DNA of 64,000 bases from Tipula vernalis (GCA_958295665.1 OY282560.1:50840333-50904332), one strand, 5' to 3'; positions 23,376 through 34,991 are shown, counted from the stretch's first letter. The notes: a model not told the origin generated them from the sequence alone. Made by a program: numbers and translations.

Positions 23376-23752
23376 CTAAGACAGAAAATATAAATGTGAT
23401 ATATATACAAAAAAAACTTACCACCATAACTGCATTGTTGAAGCGCTCCCTCAATGGAATACGGTGAAATGTTCTAAATTGAGTTAGAAGTCTGAAACAA
23501 AAACAACTCTTCACACAATGGTTTACATGACGATGCATCAAAACACCATTGCCAAAAACAACAAAATCACTCACTCACGAAAGCTGTAACACTAAGACTT
23601 TAATGAAACTAAAACGACTAATAACTAATAGTACTAATAAGAAGCAAATTAATTTTCTTAACTAGTTTTAAAGATACTTAATATGATTTAACAAATACAC
23701 TTTTAGAACTAACCACTTAATGAATGGATCATATATGTACACTATTTATACA
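23376..23752 (-). other. Candidate spliced transcription unit (promoter and two or three exons)
   Basis: On the minus strand a TGTATAAATAG box (23742-23752) is followed by an untranslated segment. A donor GTGAGT lies at 23578. A strong acceptor TTTTTGTTTCAG ends at 23492, leaving an 87-base intron. Exon 23491-23422 follows, with donor GTAAGT at 23421. A further acceptor TTTTCTGTCTTAG ends at 23375. The exon contains CAACAATG, an insect-like start context. A frame through the next exon would be only about 30 codons and ends close to an AATAAA. Signals are good individually, but no homologous protein is recognised, so this may be chance or the U3/leader of the nearby gypsy element. Confidence 0.25.
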
Positions 23753-24589
23753 ATATTAGCTAGGTATTAACATAACTTATTTAACTACAATCACTTCCCG
23801 TAACAATGTAAACAAAACCATAACATTGCTGCGTGACCAACTGTTGTTTTTTTATTGTCCTTCAGAATTTTATGATAAATCAATCTGATAACTCTCGCTG
23901 TTTTTTGCTGTGATTGAATATGGTAATTTAAGCCTGATGACTAATCCAAAAAACTCAAATATTGAATTTTTAACTCAGCGAACGACAATTGTAGTCACTA
24001 ACTAACTAAATCACTGAAGGCCGCAATTTGGCACACCACCAACGGTGAAGCCTACCTGCATCAGCATATATTTTATATACTTAGTATAAATTATCATAAG
24101 CTAATAGTATATACAATGAAATAAATATTTCACTAAACGGCCTTGGTTGATTAACAGCTTCTTCAAAGATGGTACAAAGGATCTTCGAGATTTACAATAA
24201 AATAAATTCAGGCAACAGATGTTTTTAAATAGGATTATGTTGTCGCACTGGTTGTTTGGTTCGGACTAATGTAGTAACAAATGATTGGAAAATGTAATTC
24301 TTACCGATGATTATAGCTTACAGAGAGAGGAGATATACATATTTAATCAATACTATATTTGTATTGTGCAATACTGACCAACACCAACGGGACTAGATTT
24401 CTCACTCATACTTGGTTTAATAACACCAGATGATTTGTGTACAACCAATAACAATAAATAAACAAAATATGATTCATAGTGATCACTACGTGAGTATGGG
24501 ATGGAGAACATTACTTTGGTATCAGGCGAAGCATACCGTGGTAACCAATTTCGCAGCGTTAGTGCATTTACGCAACACAAACACAATTT
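23753..24589. other. Region downstream of gypsy element 1 (possible LTR)
   Basis: This lies where the 3' LTR of the minus-strand gypsy element should be. No matching copy was found near its 5' end (30.0-30.6 kb), so the LTR cannot be delimited. Confidence 0.4.
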
Positions 24590-24599
24590 TAATGAATTT

Positions 24600-25568
24600 G
24601 TTCGTTACATCGTGGGGAAATCTACCCCTGAGAAGTCTCAAAGCCGGCTTGAAAGTTTCACGGTCCACACTGAATATCTTTCATATGATAAATCTCAAGT
24701 TTTTTTCCACTTTCATCATGAACTTCATAAGCCACCTTACCAATATTTTGATATATAATTCCTTTAATAAATTTTGGGGCTAATTTTGCAGAAAAATTGT
24801 GGCTGGCATCACTTTGCGCAAAATGTCGAACAAAGACGGTATCTCCTGGGCAAAAAAGATATTTTAAGATGGTTAGCAGCATTTATCCGAATATTAGTAA
24901 GTTTATTAGCTTTGTTTGTGACCGAAAAAAAACCATCTTCGGAAATTGCAAAAAGCTTGTACAATTCATATTCTTCTCCATTCAAAATTGGATTTTGACC
25001 AAAGAATACAAAATGTGGAGAATATCCGGTTCCACTATGTTTAGCATTATTCAATGCGGATTCGAACTCAGATAAATGTACATCCCACATTCTATGATCT
25101 TGCTTAATAAAACAACGGACCGCCGACAATAATGTCCTATTCACTCGGTCGGAAGTGTTACTCTGTGGAGAATACTTTGGTGTAAAGGTATGCCTTATAC
25201 ATACCATATTTGTCTAGAAATTGTTTGAAAACCACAGAACAAAACTGCTGTCCGTTATCTGTGAAAACTGTCTCCGGAACTGAAAATTTTAGAAACAGTT
25301 TTTCCAGGAATGCCGTGGTCGTTTTAGTTGTGGTCTGCCGCATTGGATGTAACCATACGAAACGTGACAGTTTATCTAGTACGATCAGAATATAGCAATT
25401 CCCCTGTTTAGATCTAGGATAGGGTCCGAGATAGTCGAGATATAAGAATTGGAATGGTCGTCCTACATCATAAAACTCGCCCATTGGTAGTTTTGTAATA
25501 TAGTTAATAGGTTTACACATTTTGCAGGTAAGACATGAATTAACATAGTCTTTTACTTGTTTAACCAT
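24600..25568 (-). pseudogene. Gypsy 1 integrase: core and C-terminal domain
   Basis: From 25568 down: zinc-finger end (VNSCLTCKMCKP), then the catalytic core LYLDYLGPYPRSKQGNCYIL (first Asp), VFTDNGQQFCS (second Asp, near 25260), and YSPQSNTSDRVNRTL, where the region of the third acidic residue survives as S-x-R-V-N-R in place of PxEraNR. A frameshift near 25200 separates the two core frames; another near 24860 leads to the C-terminal domain, with DTVFVRHFAQSD, FSAKLAPKFIKG and YEVHDESGK. Ends near DIQCGP at about 24658. Inserts new DNA copies into the genome in live relatives. Confidence 0.88.
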
Positions 25569-25569
25569 T

Positions 25570-26275
25570 CTAACCCAAGAGAACTGCCTTTTGCAATCGC
25601 TCTAAAGTTTTTGCGATGCCCAGGTGAGCAGAAGTTGGTGCTTCATGTGATCTTACAAGTAAATCATGAGTCATGGGTGTTGGTACTATGAGCTTCCATT
25701 CAGTAGAAACTGTGTTATCATAAGAAATTCCGGAATTAAAACAAATTAACATTTTGCCGTCTTCAATACGAATATTGGTTTTCATATCAGGATTCTGCTG
25801 AATCTTAGAAATTGTGGCCGTATACTCAGGGCATAAAAATGACGGTGAGGAAAGATCAATATTCAAGGCCGGGATGTCGTCAGTTGATTCTTTATTGTCC
25901 AAAGCATAAATAAGGCACTCACACATATTTATTCTAGATAAAGTGTCGGGAACAATATTTTTGGCACCACTACGGTGAATAATGTTGAATTTGAAGGATT
26001 GCAACTTAAGTGCCCATCTCGCCAGACGTCCAGACAAATCACTTTGTGACATTAGCCATTTTAAACTCATATGATCAGTAATAATAGTAAAGACATAACC
26101 CTCAACATATGCACGGAACGACTTAACCGCAGGAACAACAGCATTCCAATTCCGTGACAGAGTAATTTCGCTGTGCGGAATTAAGTTTCTTCGAAACATA
26201 CGCAATTGGGTGTTCACTTCCACTGTCATCAACCTGGAAGAGTACATTCCCAATGCCGGTTGAACTCGCGTCGCA
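25570..26275 (-). pseudogene. Gypsy 1 RNase H and integrase zinc region
   Basis: A Ty3/gypsy RNase H: frame pieces CDASSTGIGNVL near 26265 and then RNWNAVVPAVKSFRAYVEGY, FTIITDHMSLKWL (near 26080) and NIVPDTLSRI. It continues into the integrase linker and HLGIAKTLERLQ before a one-base frame change at 25570. A frame change near 26140 also lies inside RNase H. It removes the RNA strand of the RNA/DNA hybrid in working elements. Confidence 0.88.
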
Positions 26276-27660
26276 CTAAATGGAAAATTCTCGTTTAAAA
26301 TCTGGATTCTGTAGTACAGGAGCAGAAATCAAAGCTTGCTTCAAATCGTCCAAGGCACATTGAGCTTCGTTTGTCCACACAAAACTTTTATTTTTATATA
26401 ACATTGCTGTAAGTGGAGCTGCCAGCGTTAAATAATTCGAAATAAACCCCCGATAATAACCGGTCATTCCAAGGAATCGACATATCTGTCTGATATTTTT
26501 GGGCACGGGATATTCTTTAAGACATTGAACTTTTTCAGGATCGACTTTAATGGTTCCATTACCGACAATGTATCCCAAATAACGGGTCGATTTAAGAACA
26601 AACCTACTTTTAGTTACATTTATAGTCAAACCTACTTCGCGCAACAAGCGACTAATCTCTTCCAGCAGTAACAGATGCTCATCCAAAGTTGCCGAGCATT
26701 GCAGATCCCGAAAGGCATCACGGAAAACTGGTACAAAGGCCGTTACGCAATTTTATCCCTCGAACCTTCATCAAAGGGTATCTGCCAAAAGGCATCTTTT
26801 AGGTCGATACTTGAAATGTATCTAGTTTGGTCAAGGCGACCTAGCAACCCCTCGATGATGGTCAAGGGATAGGCATCTTTCCTAGTAATCTCGTTTACCT
26901 TTCGGGCATCCAAACATAATCGTATTTTTCCATTGGCCTTTCGGACTAATGTAACCGGGGAACTCCACTCACTCTCGCGGCACTCCTCGATCACCCTAAG
27001 ACTGAGCATACGATCAATCTCTGCATTTAGATCGGCTTGCTTGGCTGGAGAAACAGGATAATACCGTTGCTTCACGGCCGCAGCATTTCCCAATAATTTA
27101 ATCTCATGTTTAGTAAACGACGTTTTCCCAAGTCCTAACTTTTCTGAGGAGGGTAATGAATTAATTATTCTTTCGAGACGTAATTTCTTAACATATGGGA
27201 GCTGATGAATATTGGAATTTTCGAAAGATGACACAGATGTGATTGAAGAGACCGAAGATTGATGACTAGAAACTGTAGATAAGGATGAGATAATAGTTGG
27301 AATAATACCGAACTCTTGCCAAAAGTCTATTCCTAAATATAATTTTTCGGACAAATCTGGACACAAATGAAATTTAAAGGGTTTTGTTTGTTTATTGAAT
27401 GTGGTATTCGTAATTAGATAACCTAACACACGCTTCTTTTGTCCACTAGCTCTTTTTAAGATAGATGGTAAATTAATAATTTTGTAAGATGGATTTGATA
27501 AAAACGCCTAACACCCCTTTCCTAATACACTGAGGTTTGCTCCACTGTCTAATAACCCACAATACAGATATTCACCAATTTGCACTTCTGCTCGGGGTCG
27601 TCCATCACTAGTGTCGTTAATGATTGAAGCAGTGATTAGTTTTGACATTTCTTTAAGCGA
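26276..27660 (-). pseudogene. Gypsy 1 protease and reverse transcriptase, active-site box deleted
   Basis: Protease near 27560-27540 shows LLDSGANLSVLG, the Asp-Ser-Gly type catalytic motif, and YLGIDFWQEFGI. RT follows: EWSSPVTLVRKANGKIRLCL, SSIDLKDAFWQIPFDEGS (first catalytic Asp in DLKDAF), then YQFSVMPFGICNA near 26720 in a shifted frame. The sequence then jumps straight to LDEHLLLLEEISRLL. The 30-odd residues between, which should include the Y-x-D-D box, are gone. The thumb (FLGMTGYYRGFI, near 26470) is intact. The RT is therefore dead by deletion, not only by frameshift. Confidence 0.9.
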
Positions 27661-27814
27661 ACGCTAATAATTCATGGTTCGTAGACGTTGCCGAGAAACT
27701 TTTGCGCTACCTTCAACAGAAGAATTTGAAATACTAGCGGGTAAAGAATGAGCGAATAAATATAATTATTTGAAAATTCTAAATTTGTCGTTGGTCTTTG
27801 ATAGGCCAAGTGTT

Positions 27815-30022
27815 TGCAGACGACTCCTCCGTTGTCAAATTGCTCTTTGGTACTGGTTGATGGTGTGAGGGACTTTTCCCAGCTGAAAAGTTCCCCATCT
27901 ACCCATTTCTCGAGCGAAGTTTACAACGGTTGCAATGAATTTCGTCGGTATCAGGAAAGCCGCATTTTTTACAAAATTTGTGGATCATTCTCTCATATGG
28001 GCATTGAGCATACGTATGACCCAATTCGACACAATTATAACAAAATTAGGTGTATGATTATTATACGATTTTTGAGGATAATTGGAAGTAGACGGATTGT
28101 ATCGGTTAAAATTCGGCTTTTGAAACATTGCTGATGAATTGGAATCATTGTTTGCTCTTCGGGCACTTTGAGATCATTTATTGGTGGTTCATAATATTGA
28201 TTTAGTACAGGTGGAAAATTTTCGCTAGAGAGGTTCCTACCTTTTGATCAATGACTAAGCGATGATGTCTGGGTTGAGAAATTTTTCATGCCAGAAATCT
28301 CATTCACTTCGTTTCGGTTTTTACTTGTTGTGTTAACTTGCATGCCATATTCTGGATTAAAACCTTCTTCGTTCCAAACTTCTTCCAAATCCCAACATCT
28401 GTGTAATATTTGGTCAACTGAATGAAATACTTCTCCTCGTGTCGCAATCCTAAGGCCAGGCCGCATATTTTACTTGACAACTCGCATAAACTCGGCGTCG
28501 GAATACGGAATATGAAGACATGACATAAATGATTATTTTTATAGTTTTGTTGCCGTTTATCGAATTCGGTTTTAATATGATTATCCGTTCGGGCATCCCG
28601 GAAATAACGTAACATTTCTTCACGTAAGTGATTCCAAGAAATCACCTTATCAAAATTTCTACGAATAAATGCCCAATACCATTCCAATGCATCATTAGCG
28701 AGTAAAGAAGCAAACTCTTTAGCTAGTCGATTTTGGGAGACATTGAAGGCATTGGCCAAGTACTCTGCTTGAAAAATAAATTTTTCTACAGCGCGATCCG
28801 TCCGTTCCCCTCCATATTTAATGTTCCAGTTCTTTAAAAGCCTGGTTTCATCTCTAAACATATATGAATTATGGATTAGAATTGGGTTGGTGATGGCCCA
28901 TACCTGGAGTTAAGTTAGGCGGGGATACAGTAACCGGAATATTTACATTCGCAATTGACCTTAGAAAACTTGTGGAAATTGGATCGGGATTCGTACCATA
29001 ACTTGCTCGATCATGGAATTTCGGAACATGATACGTTTTATCCTTTCCCCCTCTCGAAGCAGTTGAAATGGACTAAGCGTGGGAAGGAGGAAATGCTCCA
29101 TCCTCGAACTGAACTTTATGAGGACTGGGCTTTAACAAATCTAACTGCAATTGGAGAGACTGTATCTCGCTTACCAAACTGATTAATTTAGCTTGCATGT
29201 TCCGAGTCATGGACGCGTCAACTCTCTGATCGGTTATTGGCAGATCTGCACAACTAATCGTAGACGGGTCAGGCTGATTTTTACTAAGGAATGCAATGTC
29301 ACTTCGAGACTCGGAGATAGCTGAATAACTTGGAACACTAGCTGAGGTATTGAATGATTTCTCATTTAAGGGGTGCAATGCGTTTGAATAATCCTCGTTA
29401 TCGGATGAATGGAAATCAGAGTTTTCTTGGGTCAGCGCATTTTGGCTTAATTCTCTGATGAATTGTTCATTTAGATTTTTCTGGGCACCATTAGCATTGC
29501 ATATAATTGTCAATAATTTAATGCACAAGTAGCACCATCTTTAACGACTGGAGAAAATTGAACACGAGATAATCTATCTCGTATATGAATCAAACGTGAC
29601 TGGAATTTATCAATTAACTTGTTGTCGATTGAATTTTCGGTAAGACTAGTTTGAATTTGTGCCAATTTATGGTTACAAATTTCAACTTCTCGTTATGGAT
29701 TTTTACGAGCATTCGTATGAGCGCGGTGTGGGCGTAATACAGGTACTTGTATCTCTTTTTCAAAAAGAGATTTGAGTGCTGCATACAGTTCCCTATCATG
29801 TCCGGTTAAATTCCGGACTTCACATTCAATATTAAATTCATCATCAGTTAAATCGTCTATCTTCATAATACTCTCGTGGATAACGGAAACAACATTCGAA
29901 TTTACAGCGTCTGAATGCAAAGATTGTTCGGAGCTGCCAGCTTGTTGAACCATATCTTCACCTTCGACGGTATTATTGTGACCAGTTTGGGGCATTATAT
30001 AAAAAAATTGTACAATCGGCAA
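27815..30022 (-). pseudogene. Gypsy 1 gag (N-terminus, capsid, zinc knuckles)
   Basis: Starts near 30022 (PQTGHNNTVEGEDM), with an acidic N-terminal part interrupted near 29690 and 29528. A long second piece (29528-29073) is Ser/Asn-rich with a coiled-coil-like LVSEIQSLQLQLDLL. The capsid domain (28861-28304) has LLKNWNIKYGGERTDRAVEK, FIFQAEYLANAF and WNHLREEMLRYFRD, typical of the retrotransposon gag family. A nucleocapsid follows near 28041-27930, with CYNCVELGHTYAQC (CX2CX4HX4C) and then FCKKCGFPDTDEIHC. At least four frame breaks. Forms the particle in active elements. Confidence 0.8.
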
Positions 30023-30196
30023 ACGAATAAATATATATTAAACTATCAATACTAATAATGTTTATCCTAAATTAACTTTAAATTTTTGTAAATTTAATCT
30101 TAAGCTTGGTTGGATTTGCTGATATATTATAATTCAAAAAGAAAAGGGGTGGATGAAAAGAAAATTCCCAAATAAAATATCAGTCGCGTTCGCCCC

Positions 30197-30228
<32 letters not shown>

Positions 30229-30645
30229 TAAATAAAATTTAATAAGTTACGGGTTCTATTCTACAGACTCGCAACAATCATTCAACAAATAGCTTCTGGA
30301 TCTGGATACGATTGAAAAGGACAATAGAAAGAAAATGAGTAAGAAAAAAAAATTTAGACCGCTATGTAATAATAATAGAAAAAAAAATTAATACTTATAA
30401 TAGTCAAGTTGCACATTATCCTGTTAAATTTTACAATAAAAACTAGATGTAGCTGTTAGTCTATATGCTCTAAACCTGGTGGAAACCTTCGAAGAATATA
30501 ATCAACCGATTAAATCGGGATTTAATCCTATGCTTCCTCCAAAGTGAGCGTAATAAAATGGATTCTAGGGTAATTATTATCAACAACCAACCAAGCAAAT
30601 GGATTAGGTAAGTCCCTTAGAAACTTTCACCCATCAACAATTTAC
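30023..30645. other. Spacer between the two gypsy elements, with an A29 tract
   Basis: Holds the untranslated leader of element 1 and a run of 29 A (30197-30225). On the minus strand the bases just after the T run read GGGGCGAACGCGACTGA, loosely like a tRNA primer-binding site, but no LTR edge was found beside it. Confidence 0.4.
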
Positions 30646-30960
30646 CTAATCAGTTGAAACAAAACCCCGAAATAATTCATTAATGACTTTACTAATAATA
30701 CGAACGGCTAAAAATTTGGGAGCTAGTTTTGCTGAAAATTGCTTACTAGAATCACTCAAATAGTGTTGACGAACGTAAACTAACTGATCCGGTTGGTATA
30801 AGACAGGTCTAGTTCGCAGATTGTACCTTTTTGAGTAGTTATCGTAGGCCATTTGGAGATTAGCTTTCACTTTGGCATGAATTATATTTAACCTGTCACT
30901 CAATGACAATAATTCAATTTCGTTTTCAGTGAGTTTGTATGAGGTGCCACTAGTCACCAT
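30646..30960 (-). pseudogene. Gypsy 2 integrase C-terminal part
   Basis: Reads MVTSGTSYKLTENEIELL, DRLNIIHAKVKANLQMAYDN, KRYNLRTRPV, QLVYVRQHYLSDSS and FSAKLAPKFLAV. These are the post-core and GPY/F-like C-terminal domain of Ty3/gypsy integrase. It ends at a stop near 30646. The frame runs into solo LTR sequence above 30960, so the leading part of the open frame there is not integrase. Confidence 0.85.
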
Positions 30961-31588
30961 TGATTTTGTGATGCGGTTGTATTGTAAACCGATGCACGAT
31001 AGCAGAATTAATTTAAAAAAAAAAGGTTTAATGATTTTGACAAAAAAGTTTTTTTTTATTTTATGATTATTATTTTTAAGTAGGTACAATGTTGTTAGCT
31101 TGACCGCTCGTTTCTTAATGATTAATGCATGACCAATGTACTAACATTTTGAACAACAGAAAAAAAATACACTGAATAGAATAGTATGCTTGCGCACAAT
31201 TATAGTTAGTTAACTGTGTTAGTTAACAGATGCCATTCTGATCACTAAAAAGTGCAAATCGTCCAATCTCTACAATTCGATTTGACAGCAAGTAAGTGTT
31301 TACATAACAAGAAAACTAAATTAATTAATAAAATAATCATAATTTTTATACAATTCAAGGTAACCCAGATTAGGTAATAAATTATCATAAGTTAAGTATA
31401 ATCAATCTAATACATATAGATAAAAATTTTAATGTCTTTAAATTTATTTTAGAATTTACTCTACTGTGACAGCTGATTCGAAGTTTCAATAAATGTATTT
31501 AATATATAAATTAATTGTGGTGTTATAAAATATATAAATTAATTGTGGTGTTTTGATTTTGTGCCGTTTGTGAAGAACTCACCAAACA
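30961..31588 (-). mobile_element. Solo LTR with 5-bp target duplication
   Basis: The 628-base segment begins TG (TGATTTTGTG) and ends CA (CCAAACA). It is flanked by ACCAT at 30956-30960 and again at 31589-31593. Integrase reading of element 2 stops on one side (YFVLFGYNM) and resumes on the other (MVTSGTS). On the minus strand it has TATAAAAATT (31341-31350) and AATAAA (31055-31060), the order of U3 then R. A 27-28 base unit is tandemly doubled at 31501-31555. No internal region remains, so it is a recombined solo LTR. Confidence 0.75.
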
Positions 31589-31593
31589 ACCAT

Positions 31594-32170
31594 ATTATAA
31601 CCGAACAAAACAAAGTAAGGTGAATACTGCGTAGACTGGTGTACTGACGCTCGCAATGCGGATCCAATTTTGCCATCCCAATTTCGATGGTCGTCTTTAA
31701 TATACGTACGAACCACCGATAAAATGGACCGGTTTACTCTTTCCGAGGCATTGGCCTGTGGAGAGTATAGCGCAGTAAACTAATGGGTAACATTATAATC
31801 TGTTAAAAGTTTCTCAAAAATTTTACCAAATGCCAAGCGGTATTTGCCAGAAGGCATCTTTAAGATCAATTCCGGTGAAGAACCTAGTCTTTGACAACCT
31901 CCCCAACAACCCATCAATAATTGGAAGAGGAAAAGCGTTTTTTTTGTAAGTGAGTTTAATTTTCGGGAGTCCTTCGACTTTGCAGACTTTGCCTTGACTT
32001 TTCCGTTTTGTTTTCTGACAAGAACCACTGGAGAGGACCAAGCACTTCTGCTTTCCTTGATAACCCCCATGTCTATCATCCGGTCCATATTCACTGTAGA
32101 TTAGTTTCTGAATGGCTGGTGAGACTGGATAATGGAGTTGCTTAGATTATCGCCCACATCAATTTCGTGC
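31594..32170 (-). pseudogene. Gypsy 2 RT fused by deletion to integrase
   Basis: On the minus strand RT starts near 32150 with LHYPVSPAIQK, then MDRMIDMGVIKESRSAWSSP, VVLVRKQNGK and, in a shifted frame, GIDLKDAFWQIPLG near 31850. Within a few codons it changes to integrase: FGKIFEKLLTDYNVTH, then FTALYSPQANASERVNRS and DDHRNWDGKIG. The rest of RT, RNase H and the integrase zinc finger and first two catalytic residues are deleted at about 31836. Confidence 0.85.
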
Positions 32171-32470
32171 TCTAATAGATGAGTTTTACCAAGCCCTTGC
32201 CTATCAAAGCACGGAAAGAATTTTTAATAAGGTCTAGCTTTTAGTTTTGTTCATCTGTGAGGACATGTTCTTTAGTGTCAGATTCAACCTTGGCTAAGCT
32301 ATTAATAATTAAGGGTGCGATGGAAAAAGCACGCCAAAAATGTATGCCTAGGTAAAGTTGTCCTTCCGAACTTGGAGCAATGTACAACCTCACCGACTTT
32401 GTAACACCAATATAAGTGATTGGCTGATCGATAAAGCCAAGAATCTTATTTTTAGACCCGTCTGCTGTCT

Positions 32471-32700
32471 TTACTCCAAAACTCCAGCTCTATCTAAAAG
32501 CGCTTCAGCCCCTCTTCCTAAAAGACTAATAGATGCTCCGCTATCCAGTATTCCGAGAAGAGTCCTTCCGAAAAGAGTTATTTTGACATGTGGACGAGGG
32601 TCAGTTTTGTCAAAAATAATGGTACTTGCACAAAGCGGGTGAATACTTTTTCGATTTTTCCAATAAATACGAATTCGGCTAAGGCGTTTAGACACAACAG
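32471..32700 (-). pseudogene. Gypsy 2 protease
   Basis: RPHVKITLFGRTLLGILDSG then ASISLLGRGAEALL. The Asp-Ser-Gly core of a retroviral-type aspartic protease is preserved, as in element 1. The preceding codons follow from gag without a recognisable stop-free junction. Confidence 0.82.
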
Positions 32701-32850
32701 GGGGTTTATATATCCAATAATTCGATCCGAAATAATTTTTTTCAGTTTGGGTGGTAATATCCTTGTAGCTTGTAATATTAGATGTATTAAAGTTGGAGAT
32801 AATGTCAGTTGTAGAATTTAATTGATTAGGGGTTGCCTTGTCAATTTTAA

Positions 32851-34821
32851 TTAATATTTCGGGTCCTTTTGGACTTCCGGAGTTGGAATTGTTATATTCG
32901 GGTTTGGAACAGTATTCCCCGGACGCAAGGTACCCGATTTGTTCGCGACCGGAGGGCGGTTTCCCAACAGTTTTGACTGATCAAATATGCATTTCGGTTT
33001 AATTATACCAGGTTTTCCGCACACAAAACAAAATATTCTCTGAATATTTTTGGCGGAATGGGGCAGTCTTGATAAAGGTGGGCTAAATCTTGACAATTCT
33101 AGCAAATCAGAAAATTTCCGGAATCTTCGGGTGGTCTCTCACTAATTACCGTTATCCATAAATTTTGTTTAATAATCCCAACTGCTTCTAAATTTGCGTA
33201 GCTGTGTGGTGATTAGGGAGTTGATGAATCGTTATTGGAATCGTTTCGACATCTATGCTATTTCGATTTATTTCACTGATGTTTGGGGTTCTTCGAAATT
33301 TTGCTTCCGTTATTTGTCGAGGATCATGCCCAGAGTTTAACTAAAGCTTTTTGTAACGTTGACATATGGTTCGGAGTTCATCTACCGATCTGATAGTAGA
33401 GGATATTGTGGCACTCGTTAATGCTGGATCCATAATATCCCGAATAATTTCCTCCTCCCTTCCTATCATGGAATCCACATTGTAACCGGCTGTTTAGACA
33501 CTCCATTTCGAGAAGATACTATAGAATTTCGATTAATCGACGCATTTCGCGGTCTGTTACGTGGCTACGAAATCGACTTAACGTAGCCTCTTGAATGTCA
33601 TTATAATTTGCATTAGGAGTTTTTTTTTGAATATGACCAAAACCATTTTTCAGCCGCGCCTTTTCAGAACCGTGGTAGAAACGATTCCAAATCGACGGAG
33701 GATAAGAAGCGCTGCTAACTTTGGGCACCGTAGTAATCGGTTCTATGTAATGATTTGCATATGTTACATGTGCAGGTATACTTCCCGATGGTACTGACGA
33801 TTTATTATACATATTACTAACTGTAACTGGATTATATAAATTTCCTAAAGGGTTAAATTGTGGCAATGGTAGTTGCTGAAATTCGGTTCCACCCGTTGTA
33901 ACAGGAAGAGGCCAAGTTAAACTGTTACTGTCTTTTGGAGCCAATAACATATTCGATTTTCTCGGGGATGTATGAGGTGAGATATGTTTTGAAGTTTGAT
34001 CAATATTTGGGTTCCGCCGTTTTATTCCCCGATCGAACTCTACTCTGTCTGGATTTGTCAACGATAAGTCAGATTTGCTAGTATTTAAATGCACTTCAAT
34101 ATTATTTTCACACCATGCATGGTTTCTGCCCCATTTTGCAATGACTTTGTCGACTTCTATGTCTTGAGTGAAGCAACCTTTCAATCTCGATGTTCGGTCT
34201 ACCCAGTGACGAATTCGATAATTTAATGCCTTAAGTTTTTCAAGACTATCCGATTCACTAAGGTAACTTTTGAATGAGTTAGCTTCTTCACAACAAAGTC
34301 TGAACTCAGTTTGTAAGTCTGGAGCGTGGGTTTCCGAAGGCTTCAAAGAAGGATTTTCTTCTTCTTCTTTTACCTGAATTTGTAACTTATTCAGCTAATC
34401 AGTATCCCCAGCTTCAATACCTCTAATTAGACGCTTCACCTGAATTTCTTGTTCAATCAAAGCTTCCAAATACTTCATTGTAATTGGTTCTTATATGCAG
34501 TGCAAGCGTGGCTTTGTCTTTATCCGTCCTGTTTTCTGGCGAAATTTTATTGATCTTATCCAGGGCCCTCCAGGCCTTCCTCCTTGTACTACAGGGTGGT
34601 TTTGAGGAACCAGCTTCATTCGTGCTATGGTTCGGCTTTGTATTTATATACTCAGGTTTGGTGACCCGAGTGGAGGGAGCTGCCTCGCTTGAGCTTATGT
34701 CCCGTCGTTTATTTGTAGACTTAGAGGCAGGCCTAAAGTCCCGATTCTCTTTGTCCACATTTTCCGAATTTTTTAGAGAGCCGGACTCTTTTTGTTGTTG
34801 TTTGTTATTATCTGGATTCAT
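32851..34821 (-). pseudogene. Gypsy 2 gag with altered zinc knuckle
   Basis: The likely start is MNPDNNKQQQKESG at 34821, in an Asn/Ser/Lys-rich N-terminus followed by RRKAWRALDKINKISPENR. The long frame 34346-33519 has a LRxLxxxxxxxxxWxxR-like helical part (FRLCCEEANSFKSYL) and a Pro-rich stretch. Capsid remnants follow around 33460-33200. The nucleocapsid near 33030 reads CFVCGKPGIIKPKC, a CCHC knuckle in which the His is Ile, so metal binding is probably lost. Frame breaks at about 34450, 33510, 33200 and 33105. Confidence 0.7.
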
Positions 34822-34991
34822 GATTGGTCCCTTGAGTAGCGGCGATAGAAGTGTCATTTGTGCAGAGATCCGCAATACACAGATAAGGCTACTTAATCCG
34901 GAGAGCGCCAAGTATCCGGATCTACCGTTAGCCACTTTGATAGTTTTAAAGCTGGGCCCCCAGTCTGGTGGATTAACTAACTCCGATTAAG

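Larger units (their letters stand above)
24590..30022 (-). mobile_element. Ty3/gypsy retrotransposon 1 (gag-pol, degenerate)
   Basis: A nearly full-length internal region read right to left: gag N-terminus, capsid, two zinc knuckles, protease, RT, RNase H, integrase with C-terminal domain. No env frame was found. Order and spacing are those of Ty3/gypsy. Frameshifts and a deletion at the RT active site make it inactive. Flanking LTRs were not identified. A related but more damaged element follows upstream in the same orientation. Confidence 0.88.
30646..34990 (-). mobile_element. Ty3/gypsy retrotransposon 2 (gag-pol, deleted and split)
   Basis: A second element of the same lineage and orientation as element 1, with shared motifs such as DLKDAFWQIP and FSAKLAPKF. 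Gag, zinc knuckle, protease and RT start are recognisable. RT is fused by deletion to late integrase, and integrase is split by a solo LTR at 30961-31588. LTRs of this element itself were not found. Confidence 0.85.

Noticed and set aside
24353..24783. Frames beyond the gypsy 1 integrase as an env gene
   Set aside because: No signal peptide, transmembrane segment or cleavage motif; they are short and overlap on both strands.
34484..34990. 168-codon plus frame opposite gypsy gag
   Set aside because: Shadow of the minus-strand gag N-terminus, which has gag-like composition and position.
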